Program-made: the position numbers and the translations under genes
Notes under the pieces: model-generated
Database searches by the model: none
Seen by the model: the letters and a program-made list of their open reading frames with translations, nothing else
Told to the model about the DNA's origin: nothing
Shown here: one piece after another, positions 15,447 to 22,987 of the stretch
How the letters are laid out: each line of letters begins with the position of its first letter
How positions within the stretch are numbered: position 1 is the stretch's first letter
From: Clostridiales bacterium FE2011
Lineage (GTDB): Bacteria > Bacillota > Clostridia > Christensenellales > Aristaeellaceae
NCBI GenBank assembly: GCA_017569305.1
Contig: CP069418.1
Coordinates: 2,294,001-2,358,000 of the forward strand
Length of the DNA: 64,000 bases
Reading direction: 5' to 3'

Positions 15447-16364
15447 ATGTCATATTTCGCACCGTATATCGATGCTTCCGGCTTCCACCTTCCAACCTAT
15501 GAGGAACGGCTGGAGGAACTGACGGGGGCATACAGGAGTATCTTCGGTATTGAATCGGAACTCTCCGCTTCTGTGCCGGATTACCAGCTGCTTTCCGTTT
15601 TCGCCAAGGCGCTGGATGACGTATCCGCCCTGGTGCTGCAGGCCTATAACAGCCGGAATCCGGCCTATGCCACAGGCCAGGCGCTGGATTTGCTGCTGCC
15701 CCAGTACGGGATTACCCGGGAGGCCGGGGAGACGGATGCTTCTGTCCGTGCCCGTATCCGGCATTCCCTGGCAGGCCGGAGTTCAGGTTCCGCGGACGCC
15801 CTGCTTGCGGCGGTGAAAGCCGCCAGGGGAGTCCGGGACGCGGTGGTATATATCAACGAAACGGACAGCACTGACAGCATCGGCATTCCGGCCCACAGCA
15901 TCGCCGTGGTCACCCGGGCCGGCGTGGCAAACGCGATAGCCCAGGCTATCTATGACAAGAAGGCACCGGGAATCGGAACCTGGGGCGGCAATTCCGGCAT
16001 CGCGGTGGATGCGGATGGACGGGAACATACAATTGCGTTCACAAGGTCTACGGAAAAGAAAATCTATCTCCATCTGTATATCCGGGTGGTGGAAGGCGGA
16101 AACCAGGAGACAATCCAGAACGCGGTGATTCCCGCGGTAACGGAGTACCTGGACAGCCTCAGCCTGGCGGTTCCGCTGAACGTGCCGCAACTGTACGGAG
16201 CTGCCTACGCCGCGGATCCGGCCATCGCAAAAACCTTTGTGGTCACGGATGTCCAGGTGACAATACCGGGGATTTCCGGTGTGATCCGGGACCTGGTTCC
16301 CTGCGCGTGGAATGAGAAAATCTCCGCGACGTCGGGTACGGGCATTACGATTCATTTTGTGTAA
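15447..16364 (+). CDS. Baseplate J-like protein (XkdT/gp6-like wedge)
   Basis: A 305-residue protein with the baseplate J pattern: PTYEERLEELTGAYRSIFG, SVPDYQLLSVFAKALDDVSA, LDLLLPQYGITREAGETDAS, RIRHSL, and VYINETDSTDSIGIPAHSIA. Such proteins form the wedge ring of contractile baseplates. ATG at 15447 has GGAGGAG ten bases upstream; an earlier ATG in the repeat lacks one. The length is somewhat below typical. It is followed nine bases later by the DUF2612 wedge gene. Confidence 0.88.
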   Translation: MSYFAPYIDASGFHLPTYEERLEELTGAYRSIFGIESELSASVPDYQLLSVFAKALDDVSALVLQAYNSRNPAYATGQALDLLLPQYGITREAGETDASVRARIRHSLAGRSSGSADALLAAVKAARGVRDAVVYINETDSTDSIGIPAHSIAVVTRAGVANAIAQAIYDKKAPGIGTWGGNSGIAVDADGREHTIAFTRSTEKKIYLHLYIRVVEGGNQETIQNAVIPAVTEYLDSLSLAVPLNVPQLYGAAYAADPAIAKTFVVTDVQVTIPGISGVIRDLVPCAWNEKISATSGTGITIHFV

Positions 16365-16373
16365 AGGGGGGAA

Positions 16374-16802
16374 ATGATGGAATGGCTTTCACTTTTTCCG
16401 GGCGCCTCCCGGGACCGGCCCCGCTTTATGGCGCTTGCGGAGGCAGTACTCCGGCAGGTCTCAGACCTGGCGGCCCTGACTGCGCAAATGCAGGCGGGGT
16501 TTTCTTTTGCCCGGGCGGAGGGAATGCAGCTGGATCAGATCGCGGCAGCTATTGGGCTGAACCGTTCCGATATTGGAACGGATGTGCCGGATGAAACCTT
16601 CCGGCAGTACCTGCTGGCGAAGCTGGCGCTGTGGACCTGGGACGGGACAAACAGAACCGTCCCCGAGGTGCTGGGCATTGCCCTGCCGGGCAGTACGCAG
16701 ACAGACAACGGGGACGGAACGGTTTCCATATCAGGTGCAATGATGACAGAAAGGGTATACCCGGTACCGGCGGGAATCAAGATAATTTTGCGATCGCCGT
16801 AA
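16374..16802 (+). CDS. Baseplate wedge protein (DUF2612/Phage_Wedge1-like)
   Basis: A 142-residue protein directly after baseplate J, with the DUF2612 pattern: GMQLDQIAAAIGLNRSDIG, ETFRQYLLAKLALWTWDGTN and TVPEVLGIALPG. In related tails this small wedge protein closes the baseplate ring. AAGGGGGG supports the start. The C-terminal residues (IILRSP) and TAA stop lie inside the beginning of the long structured repeat element (ATAATTTTGCGATCGCCGTAA), so its true C-terminus may have been replaced. No tail-fibre gene follows. Confidence 0.75.
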   Translation: MMEWLSLFPGASRDRPRFMALAEAVLRQVSDLAALTAQMQAGFSFARAEGMQLDQIAAAIGLNRSDIGTDVPDETFRQYLLAKLALWTWDGTNRTVPEVLGIALPGSTQTDNGDGTVSISGAMMTERVYPVPAGIKIILRSP

Positions 16803-17040
16803 TCCATTGCTGCTTCGCTAATAGCTTGCAGCAAATGGACGGCTGTAGCATGGGCGAAGCTCTGACAACTGCCAGTGGCAGATATTTTGTCAGAGCTGAG
16901 GTCAAGCGAAAGGGAGTGAGCTCCCCAGTGGGGAGTCACGACCATTGAGCTTGCGGATAGGCATTAGCCGTGAATGGCTCGGTGTTACCAGCGCTAAAGC
17001 GCTGACAGATCTGGCTGAAGCACGGATGCCTCCTCAACAA
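16782..17040. repeat. Structured repeat element, long form
   Basis: The left end (ATAATTTTGCGATCGC) and stem match the short form at 2631, with paired changes (GCCGT/ACGGC for GCTGT/ACAGC; TTGCTGC/GCAGCAA for TTTCCGC/GCGGAAA). It then has an AGCTCTGACAA/TTGTCAGAGCT hairpin, a CAAGC...GCTTG motif (16903-16943), an AGCGCTAAAGCGCT hairpin, and the terminal CTCAACAATT. It fills the gap after the wedge gene. No ORF of interest is inside. Confidence 0.7.
16901..16948 (+). ncRNA. Putative structured RNA motif, copy 1
   Basis: CAAGC (16903-16907) can pair with GCTTG (16939-16943), enclosing GAAAGGGAGTGA, a GCTCCCC/GGGGAG hairpin and GTCACGACCATTGA. It matches copies at 18965, 19078 and 49411 with compensatory changes. 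RNA nature is inferred. Confidence 0.5.
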
Positions 17041-17100
17041 TTAAGAATTCAGAATTAATACTCTAATTACTTCCTAACTCCTACTTCCTACCTCCTACCT
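17039..17100. repeat. AATTCAG heptamers followed by GTAGGAG heptamers (reverse)
   Basis: AATTAAG/AATTCAG units at 17039-17060, then ACTTCCT/ACTCCTA units to 17100, ending three bases before the stop of the - strand gene at 17103. Confidence 0.8.
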
Positions 17101-17102
17101 GG

Positions 17103-17399
17103 TTAAGCATTAACCGCGATTCCATTGCTTTTCATCAGCTCATAGAATTTTTTCCGGCCGAAGAAAAAGACAAACTTGTAGTTGCTGCCGTCTTTCATAT
17201 GAACGGAAATCGCCGGAAGGATCGTGGCTTTGTCGCGATAGACGTAGGCGATATCTGTATACTTCATTTCCAGGTTCCGGTATTCGGAAGGGATTGTCAG
17301 TTTGCCGGTCTTGTAGGTGATGGCCTGATCATCCGCGATGATCTCGCCGCCAAGCAAACCACGGTAGCAGAAGCTTACGATAAACAGCTGTTTCTTCAT
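17103..17399 (-). CDS. Small PH/GRAM-like domain protein
   Basis: A 98-residue protein, MKKQLFIVSFCYRGLLGG..., with alternating strands (GEIIADDQAITYKTGKLTIP, YTDIAYVYRDKATILPAISV, YKFVFFFGRKKFYELM). That order of strands ending in one helix is the topology of bacterial PH/GRAM-like domains. ATG at 17399 has GGAGGAAG upstream. It is host-type, on the - strand between the wedge and endolysin genes. The fold assignment is tentative. Confidence 0.5.
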   Translation of the reverse strand: MKKQLFIVSFCYRGLLGGEIIADDQAITYKTGKLTIPSEYRNLEMKYTDIAYVYRDKATILPAISVHMKDGSNYKFVFFFGRKKFYELMKSNGIAVNA

Positions 17400-17619
17400 G
17401 ATATCTTCCTCCAAGTGCGGCGAAAGCCGCTTTTTTACTGCATACAGCATATGACAACCGGGAATCGGGAAACAGGGCTAAAAGAGAAAAATAGACATTG
17501 CTTTTTTGCCTCGAAGGCAAAATGAATTCAGAAATCAGGATCAATGAGCGGCAGATCTCTTTTTCACTACACGTTCAGGAAGGTGACAGGAACATCATCA
17601 TAGTACAGGCATGAAAACA

Positions 17620-17653
17620 AAATTATGAATTATGAATTGTGAATTATGAATTA
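17620..17653. repeat. Heptamer array, AATTCAT family
   Basis: ATGAATT/GTGAATT units ending about 10 bases before the endolysin's AAGGGGG ribosome-binding site. Confidence 0.85.
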
Positions 17654-17671
17654 TTTTTAAGGGGGAATTGA

Positions 17672-18445
17672 ATGATTACACCGGAAGCATTGATCGGGAA
17701 ATTCCGGCAGGCGCTGGACGAGCACTGGGGCTACATCTGGGGCACGGCCGGGGAAGCCTGGACGGAGGCAAAACAGAAGGAACTGGAAAAGACAACGGAT
17801 TCCAGCCGTGCCCAGGGACGGAAGTACGGGAGCAAATGGATCGGGCACACGGTCGCTGACTGCAGCGGCCTTTTTTCGTGGGCTTTTAAGAAGCTGGGCG
17901 GCACGATGTACCACGGCTCCGACACCATGTACCGGAAGTACTGTGTCAACAAGGGAGAACTGAACAAGGGCAAGCGGACGGATCAGGGAACCCTGAAGCC
18001 CGGCACTGCGGTTTTCGTCTGGAACGGCAGCAGCTACAGCCATGTGGGCTTGTATGTGGGCGACGGGATTGTGATTGAAGCCATGGGTACGATCAAGGGC
18101 GTGACTACGACGAAGGTCAGCGCCGGGAAGTGGACGCACTGGGGGGAACTCACCGGCGTTGAATACAATTCAGAATTCAGAATTCATAATTCAGAATTAA
18201 ATGGCGTGCGAGAACGCAAAACGATCCGGAAAGGTTCAAGAGGAGCCTCGGTCAGGGAGTGCCAGACTTTGCTGGAACAGGCAGGATACAGTGTCGGTAC
18301 ATATGGGATTGACGGGGACTTTGGAAAAGACACCCTGGCGGCGGTGAAGGCATTCCAGCAGGATCGTGGACTGAAAGTGGACGGGATTGTCGGCCCGAAG
18401 ACCTGGGCGGCGCTGACAGAGGGGAGAGGTGGTGATGAATCATGA
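17672..18445 (+). CDS. Endolysin: NlpC/P60-type amidase with peptidoglycan-binding domain
   Basis: A 257-residue protein. Residues 1-165 are a CHAP/NlpC/P60-type cysteine peptidase, with catalytic Cys64 in VADCSGLFSWAFKKLGG and His124 in SYSHVGLYVG. Residues 186-254 are a PG_binding_1 domain (RECQTLLEQAGYSV, DGDFGKDTLAAVKAFQQDRG, DGIVGPKTWAAL). It cuts peptidoglycan for particle release. The linker (residues about 166-177, NSEFRIHNSEL) is encoded by a heptamer repeat in open frame. It overlaps the next gene by four bases and forms a lysis cassette with XhlA-like protein and holin. Confidence 0.88.
   Translation: MITPEALIGKFRQALDEHWGYIWGTAGEAWTEAKQKELEKTTDSSRAQGRKYGSKWIGHTVADCSGLFSWAFKKLGGTMYHGSDTMYRKYCVNKGELNKGKRTDQGTLKPGTAVFVWNGSSYSHVGLYVGDGIVIEAMGTIKGVTTTKVSAGKWTHWGELTGVEYNSEFRIHNSELNGVRERKTIRKGSRGASVRECQTLLEQAGYSVGTYGIDGDFGKDTLAAVKAFQQDRGLKVDGIVGPKTWAALTEGRGGDES
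18167..18198. repeat. Heptamer array inside the endolysin gene
   Basis: AATTCAG, AATTCAG, AATTCAT, AATTCAG plus AATT, lying between the two endolysin domains. The reading frame used avoids the stop codons that other arrangements of this repeat would create. Confidence 0.85.
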
Positions 18446-18660
18446 ATCTTGAAACAATAGTTGTTGCACTGATCACGGCGGGGTTCGCGTTCCTGGGCGT
18501 CTATGTGAGCAACCGGAAGCAGACGGCGCTGGTGTCCTACCGGCTGGAGAAGCTGGAGGAGAAAGTGGATAAGCACAACAGCGTGGTGGAGCGGATGTTC
18601 CGCCTGGAGGAAACCGTCAAAAACCTGCAGGACGAACTGAAGGAAATCAAACATCTGTAA
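18442..18660 (+). CDS. XhlA-like lysis-associated membrane protein
   Basis: A 72-residue protein with an N-terminal membrane span (TIVVALITAGFAFLGVYV) and a C-terminal coiled coil (LEKLEEKVDKHNSVVERM then LEETVKNLQDELKEI). That reverses the usual XhlA layout, in which the span is C-terminal, but the size and lysis-cassette position fit this group of holin accessory proteins. It overlaps the endolysin stop (ATGA) and is followed by the holin. Confidence 0.65.
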   Translation: MNLETIVVALITAGFAFLGVYVSNRKQTALVSYRLEKLEEKVDKHNSVVERMFRLEETVKNLQDELKEIKHL

Positions 18661-18672
18661 GGAGGAATGTCT

Positions 18673-18933
18673 ATGAAAATCAATTGGAAAGTGCGCTTTA
18701 AGAACAAGGTGTGGCTGGGAAGCTTCTTCAGCCTGGTGGTGGGCTTCGTCTACAGCCTGCTGGCGCTGTTTGACGTGTTCCCGGCGGTGACCCAGAACCT
18801 GGTGGTGCAGCTGCTGAACCAGGTGCTGACCTTCCTGGGACTGATCGGCGTGATCGTGGATCCCACTACCGCTGGACTGGAAGACAGCGACCGGGCCATG
18901 GGGTATGAAGATCCGTGGGACGACAACCGATGA
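18673..18933 (+). CDS. Phage holin (phi LC3/holin_1 family)
   Basis: An 86-residue protein starting MKINWKVRFKNKVWL, with two membrane spans and the family's DPTTAGLEDSDRAMGYEDPW ending. Holins make membrane pores that release endolysin. ATG at 18673 is chosen over 18667 because AAGGAGG then has seven-base spacing and the family starts at MKINW. It is the last tail-module gene; structured repeats follow. Confidence 0.88.
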   Translation: MKINWKVRFKNKVWLGSFFSLVVGFVYSLLALFDVFPAVTQNLVVQLLNQVLTFLGLIGVIVDPTTAGLEDSDRAMGYEDPWDDNR

Positions 18934-18964
18934 CAGCCAGTGGCTGAAATCTCATCGGTCGTCG

Positions 18965-19020
18965 TCTCACCCGAAACAAGCGATCTGTCTGGGAGACAGT
19001 CGCGCCGATTGAGGGTGCGG
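18965..19020 (+). ncRNA. Putative structured RNA motif, copy 2
   Basis: CACCC (18968-18972) pairs with GGGTG (19013-19017) around GAAACAAGCGA, a CTGTCT/AGACAG hairpin and TCGCGCCGATTGA. It follows the holin gene. Confidence 0.5.
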
Positions 19021-19077
19021 AGAGCGAGCTGAATGTCAGCCCTGTGGGCTGTCGGCGAAGCCGAAATGAAGTGAACG

Positions 19078-19143
19078 AGTCAATCGAAGCAAGCAGCGGG
19101 TTGAAGCGTCAGCGATGCCTGCTGCGCCGACTGAGATTGCGGA
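19078..19143 (+). ncRNA. Putative structured RNA motif, copy 3
   Basis: CAATC (19081-19085) pairs with GATTG (19135-19139) around GAAGCAAGCAGC...GCTGCGCCGACTGA. The interval 18934-19178 holds this and copy 2 and no gene. Confidence 0.5.
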
Positions 19144-19178
19144 TATGATGCTGTGAACAATTGAATTGATATATGTCT

Positions 19179-19208
19179 GGCTGCTGCCTTAGGGCGGCAG
19201 CCTTTTTT
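19179..19208 (+). terminator. Rho-independent terminator
   Basis: GGCTGCTGCCTTAGGGCGGCAGCC followed by seven T residues; it would end the tail/lysis transcript. Confidence 0.8.
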
Positions 19209-19274
19209 TGTTGTGTGGATGATATTTTGATGGTATTGTTTATTATATATTGAAGCATTGAGGAGATGATTCAG

Positions 19275-19664
19275 ATGAAAATAAAGATCCTTTGCATTAT
19301 TGCATGCCTGGTAATTGGCGTCAGCGCTTTCCTCCCTTATTTTTCTGTTTCCGGGCTGGGAATAACGGTATCCAAAAGCCTGAAAGACAGTAACGACTGG
19401 ATTTATATTCTAATCATCGCCGGCGCTGCTTTCATTTTCTCCGTTTTAGGGAAATATCTGCCGGTTGTGTTTCTGGGTATGGCGTCTTTAGCAATGTTCT
19501 TCATTGAGAACAACAGCATTACGACGAATCTGGGAAAAGAAATAGACGCGCTGGCAAGATCGTTAATCCAGAACAGTATGGGTTATTATTTCCTGCTGGT
19601 GGGTTCCATTGCCCTGATTATTTTTGCCGTTCTTGGTCTGGCGGGAATAGGACGGAAGAAATAA
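19275..19664 (+). CDS. Four-span membrane protein, unknown function
   Basis: A 129-residue protein with about four membrane spans (ILCIIACLVIGVSAFLPYF, WIYILIIAGAAFIFSVLG, and two more near the C-terminus), ending in basic residues GIGRKK. ATG at 19275 is preferred because GAGGAG is nine bases upstream. No family was recognised. A hairpin terminator lies at 19725-19757. Confidence 0.55.
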   Translation: MKIKILCIIACLVIGVSAFLPYFSVSGLGITVSKSLKDSNDWIYILIIAGAAFIFSVLGKYLPVVFLGMASLAMFFIENNSITTNLGKEIDALARSLIQNSMGYYFLLVGSIALIIFAVLGLAGIGRKK

Positions 19665-19724
19665 GAGATTGTTCTCACGAGGAGCCCTGGGATGATGCAA
19701 TGAACCATTGAACAGACATGGGAA

Positions 19725-19757
19725 AAGCCTTCGGCTAACCGGAGGCTCTTTTTTATT
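19725..19757 (+). terminator. Rho-independent terminator
   Basis: AAAAGCCTTCGGCTAACCGGAGGCTC followed by TTTTTT, between the membrane protein and the convergent LRR gene. Confidence 0.6.
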
Positions 19758-21117
19758 GTACAGATTCTATGCCTGTGTAAAGCTGCACGTTTTTATCAAT
19801 AAGCAGGGTGCTGGGAAAATAATGGGTGTCGCGAATGTTTTCAACGTTCTGCAAAAACAAATCATGGTCTGTTATTTCGGACTTGTAGTTCTGCACTAAA
19901 TCAAGCAGGAAAGGGCAATGACTGATATCCAGCTCTGAAAGTTGATTTACATTGCAAACAAGTATTTCAATTTTGGGGTTTCTGCTTATGTTCAGAGAGG
20001 TTAGATTGTTAAAATTACAGAAAACCAACGTCAGCTTTGTATTGTTTCTCAAATCCAGTTCTGTCAGATTGTTTTGATCACAATACAGTTGTCTCAGCCC
20101 GGTCAGATATTCAATTCCGGCCAGGGAAGAGATGTTCTTTTCTGATACATTGATAGAGATGGCTGTTTTTGCTTCATTCGAACTGAGGAATCCATTGTCA
20201 TTCAGATCATACTTCTTTACTTTTTCCCGAAAAGCTTCTTCCGGAAAGTGCTGTGCATCAATCGGTACACCCGGGTCTGCATTTTTTCCTGTAAACAGTA
20301 TTACGTTTTTGTTTGTGACAAGACAAGCGTCATATAAATAAGATTCAGATGGATCTCTGTTGATTTCCCAAATCAATCTGTCCGTATCCTCGCTGGGGTC
20401 GACCGTTTCCACCAAAGCGAGCAGATAGGGGCAGTTGCTGATGTCAAGCGCGGTCAGTTTGTTTCCGTCACAAGGCAAACTCTTCATAAACGGGTTGTTG
20501 CTCAGATCCAGTTTTGTTAACTGGTTTCCTCTGCAGTAAAGTCCCACCAGATCGGGATTGTTGCTGAGGTCCAGTTTGGTCAGTTCACAATCAGTAACCA
20601 CCAGAAATACCAACTGGGAAAGATTGCTGATATCGAGTCCCTTAATCGGGTTATCAGAGCATGACAGCATTTGCAGTTTAGGGTTTCCGCTTACATCCAG
20701 TGCCGCCAGATGATTGGAGTCGCAGTAAAGAAATACTAAACCTGAGTTCTGGCTTACATCCAGTTCGGTCAGATCGGTATTGGAGCAGTTCAGGGTTTTC
20801 AGCGCCGTATTCCGGCTTATATCCAGTTTTGTCAGGTCGTTGTCGTTGCAAAAAAGATCTTCCAGTCCTGACAGGTATTCAATCCCCTCAAGGGAAAGGA
20901 CTCCTTCTCCGTTCACACGGATCTTTATGGCATTATCCGCTTCTTCCGGGCTGAGCATTCCGTCATGATCCAGATCGTATTGTTCTACTTCCTTACGGAA
21001 AACGGGATCGGGGAAATGCTCCTCGTCAATCTTTACATCGCCTTCTCCCGCGCATGCGGCGAAGGAAAACATACAAGCCAGTAAAAGAACCAGCAGCAGT
21101 CCCAAAGATTTTTTCAT
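19753..21117 (-). CDS. Secreted leucine-rich repeat protein with EF-hand-like loops
   Basis: A 454-residue exported protein. Signal peptide MKKSLGLLLVLLLACMFSFA is followed by Ala-Cys, so a lipoprotein is possible. Two related halves each begin HFPDPVFRKEV or HFPEEAFREKV, then an EF-hand-like loop (DLDHDGMLSPEEA; DLNDNGFLSSNEA), then repeats of the form LTKLDISRNTALKTLNCSN. This is the LRR type with cysteine-bearing turns found in internalin-like surface proteins. ATG at 21117 has AGGAG seven bases upstream. Calcium binding and protein or host-matrix binding are inferred. Confidence 0.75.
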   Translation of the reverse strand: MKKSLGLLLVLLLACMFSFAACAGEGDVKIDEEHFPDPVFRKEVEQYDLDHDGMLSPEEADNAIKIRVNGEGVLSLEGIEYLSGLEDLFCNDNDLTKLDISRNTALKTLNCSNTDLTELDVSQNSGLVFLYCDSNHLAALDVSGNPKLQMLSCSDNPIKGLDISNLSQLVFLVVTDCELTKLDLSNNPDLVGLYCRGNQLTKLDLSNNPFMKSLPCDGNKLTALDISNCPYLLALVETVDPSEDTDRLIWEINRDPSESYLYDACLVTNKNVILFTGKNADPGVPIDAQHFPEEAFREKVKKYDLNDNGFLSSNEAKTAISINVSEKNISSLAGIEYLTGLRQLYCDQNNLTELDLRNNTKLTLVFCNFNNLTSLNISRNPKIEILVCNVNQLSELDISHCPFLLDLVQNYKSEITDHDLFLQNVENIRDTHYFPSTLLIDKNVQLYTGIESVQ

Positions 21118-21302
21118 ATTCATTCTCCTGTTCACGGGTCGATAGTCTGCATCACATAAATGATAACGTTCCGGATGCGCTAAAGTATCCAAGGTGATGT
21201 AACAATGGTGTAAATAATGAGTCTGCCGGCGCTGTTTGTGATATAATGCCTCCTGATGCTGATCTCGGAGAGACGAAAAAGACAGGATTGGGAGACAGGA
21301 AT

Positions 21303-21989
21303 ATGAAGAAGAGTTTTCTGGCAATTGATCCGGTATACCGCGAACAGATGGAGCACTATACCCTGAAAGATATGGCAGCGGCGCTGATTTACTATGCGCT
21401 GTTTATGGCGGCATATTTCTGGATGGGCCGGGAGCAGGCCCGGACAGGACGTTACCTGATCGAGGCCGGCAACCTGATTCTTGCCCTGATACCGGTGCTG
21501 CTGTGTGTGAAACACCTGTCCCATGTGGGCATTACCTTGCGCAACCTGAAACCGTCCCTGCTCATGGGATCGGCGATCGGACTGGTATTCCTGGCAGCCT
21601 GGACCGTTATTCCCGGGATTATTTCCGGCGCGGCGCTGCTGCCGGCGGGTGAGATCCTGTACAATGTGTACCAGTATTTCATTATCATCGGCCTGTGCGA
21701 GGAGATTGCCTTCCGCGGGTTTATCCAGCCCCGGCTGTTTCCTGCCCTGAAGAAGGAATGGCTGACGATCCTTGCGGGCGGCATCCTGTTTGTGCTGATG
21801 CATATGCCCTTCCAGATGGCCAGGCGGGGCATGGGGATTGCGGAATACTGGCCTACCTTTATTGCGAACGCTCCCATGCAGTTTGTCTGGCATCTGGTCT
21901 GCACCTGGCTGTATCGCCGGTACGGGAATATCTTCGGCTGCGCTCTGCTGCACGGCCTGGTGGATCTTTCCATGGGGATCTTCGGCTGA
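21303..21989 (+). CDS. CPBP-family intramembrane glutamic endopeptidase
   Basis: A 228-residue multi-span protein with the CAAX/Rce1-like CPBP motifs: Glu133-Glu134-x-x-x-Arg138 in GLCEEIAFRGF, a His in LMHMPFQ, and a later His in LLHGLVDL. The family cleaves membrane-bound substrates, and in bacteria is linked to bacteriocin maturation or immunity; its substrate here is unknown. ATG at 21303 follows GACAGGA. A TATAAT box lies about 60 bases upstream, and a CCTTCGGGCGG hairpin terminator follows. Confidence 0.85.
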   Translation: MKKSFLAIDPVYREQMEHYTLKDMAAALIYYALFMAAYFWMGREQARTGRYLIEAGNLILALIPVLLCVKHLSHVGITLRNLKPSLLMGSAIGLVFLAAWTVIPGIISGAALLPAGEILYNVYQYFIIIGLCEEIAFRGFIQPRLFPALKKEWLTILAGGILFVLMHMPFQMARRGMGIAEYWPTFIANAPMQFVWHLVCTWLYRRYGNIFGCALLHGLVDLSMGIFG

Positions 21990-22016
21990 CGGAAGAATCG
22001 AGCCGTACATCATAGT

Positions 22017-22040
22017 CGCCTTCGGGCGGCTTTTTTGAAA
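22017..22040 (+). terminator. Rho-independent terminator
   Basis: GCCGCCCGAAGGCGAC-like stem (CGCCTTCGGGCGG) followed by TTTTTT. An almost identical terminator lies at 22889-22911. Confidence 0.7.
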
Positions 22041-22240
22041 AAAGAAAAGATAAAATGCGATGAATGTGGTTTTAAATCGCCTGTACAAATGCAGGAGGTG
22101 AACGACAGATGAGCAATGTTACAGGCTATGACACTGCTCCGGATTGCGCTCAGAAATTTGAACAGCCGGCGGGGCCACCGGTATGTTTTCTCTGTTGGAA
22201 AAATATAGCTGGATATTTTACGAACAGAATCCTTTTTTGA
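22040..22240 (+). pseudogene. Truncated duplicate of the 5' region of the sigma gene at 22988
   Basis: From the AAAATGCGATG leader through AGGAGGTGAACGACAG and ATGAGCAATGTTAC, this copies the region 22920-23050, including promoter, ribosome-binding site and about 20 codons. It then diverges. The remaining frame (22109-22240) encodes 43 residues starting MSNVTGYDTAPDCAQKFEQP, with no sigma domain. It is probably a duplication remnant that could act as a decoy leader. Confidence 0.6.
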
Positions 22241-22306
22241 CAGCACCTGAGGTGTTATACTGCTTCCATACCGTAAAGCATTCCTGTTTGAAAGGAGGGA
22301 GAACGA

Positions 22307-22870
22307 ATGCTCGGACCGATTTTGATGGTTGTATTGTTTCTGGTCATGAGACTGATTGTTTGGCTCTCCCTCCGGGATGTCACGTTGTACGGGAAAACCA
22401 GGAAAAGCGGAAAGAGTATAAAGAAAACTGCGAAACTTGTGATGAAAGAAATCCGGGAGTTCCGGGAAGACAGACGGGAATTCAAGGAAGCGATGCAGGA
22501 AGCCCGCTGGGAAGCGCGTGAAGCACGGTTAGAGAAAGCCGCGGAACGGTTTGATGCTGTGATGACAGGAATTGGAGCGCTGGGGGAGAAATGCGCGCGG
22601 AAGACGGAAGAAGGCGTGAGAGCGCTGAAAGATGGAATTGAAGCCCGGAAAGCTATCCGGGAACAGATGAAATCAGGAACGATCGAAGAGGAGCAAGCGG
22701 AGCCGGTGATCCCGGTCGACGAAGCGTTGATGAACCGGATCATAGTGCGTGATCTGGAAAAGGATGCGGCCCGTACAGCAGCCATGGCCGCAAATGTTCC
22801 GACGATGGAGTTCCCGGAAGAGGACGACAAATACTTCTCCGCCCGGAAATACGAATCCGCGGATGATTAA
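22307..22870 (+). CDS. Membrane-anchored coiled-coil protein, unknown function
   Basis: A 187-residue protein with one N-terminal membrane span (ILMVVLFLVMRLIVWLSL) and a long charged helix (residues about 40-120, rich in Glu, Arg and Ala) predicted to form a coiled coil. The C-terminus is acidic. AAGGAGGG precedes the ATG. It lies between the sigma-leader duplicate and the intact sigma gene. No family was recognised. Confidence 0.6.
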   Translation: MLGPILMVVLFLVMRLIVWLSLRDVTLYGKTRKSGKSIKKTAKLVMKEIREFREDRREFKEAMQEARWEAREARLEKAAERFDAVMTGIGALGEKCARKTEEGVRALKDGIEARKAIREQMKSGTIEEEQAEPVIPVDEALMNRIIVRDLEKDAARTAAMAANVPTMEFPEEDDKYFSARKYESADD

Positions 22871-22888
22871 TCCGTTGATACACATAGC

Positions 22889-22911
22889 CGCCTTCGGGCG
22901 GCTTTTTTGTT
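22889..22911 (+). terminator. Rho-independent terminator
   Basis: GCCGCCTTCGGGCGGC followed by TTTTTTG. Confidence 0.75.
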
Positions 22912-22987
22912 TTTTGAAAAAGAAAATATAAAATGCGATGGATTTGGTTTTTCATTCGTCTGTATAAGTGCAGGAGGTGAACGACAG

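Noticed and set aside
17521..17613. A 30-codon ORF between the PH-like and endolysin genes (MNSEIRINERQ...)
   Set aside because: No ribosome-binding site and no recognisable family; it begins near a repeat-like GAATTC and could be a remnant of a larger gene, but this cannot be supported.
19753..21324. Longer start of the LRR gene at 21324
   Set aside because: The first 69 codons lack a signal peptide and a ribosome-binding site; ATG at 21117 has both.
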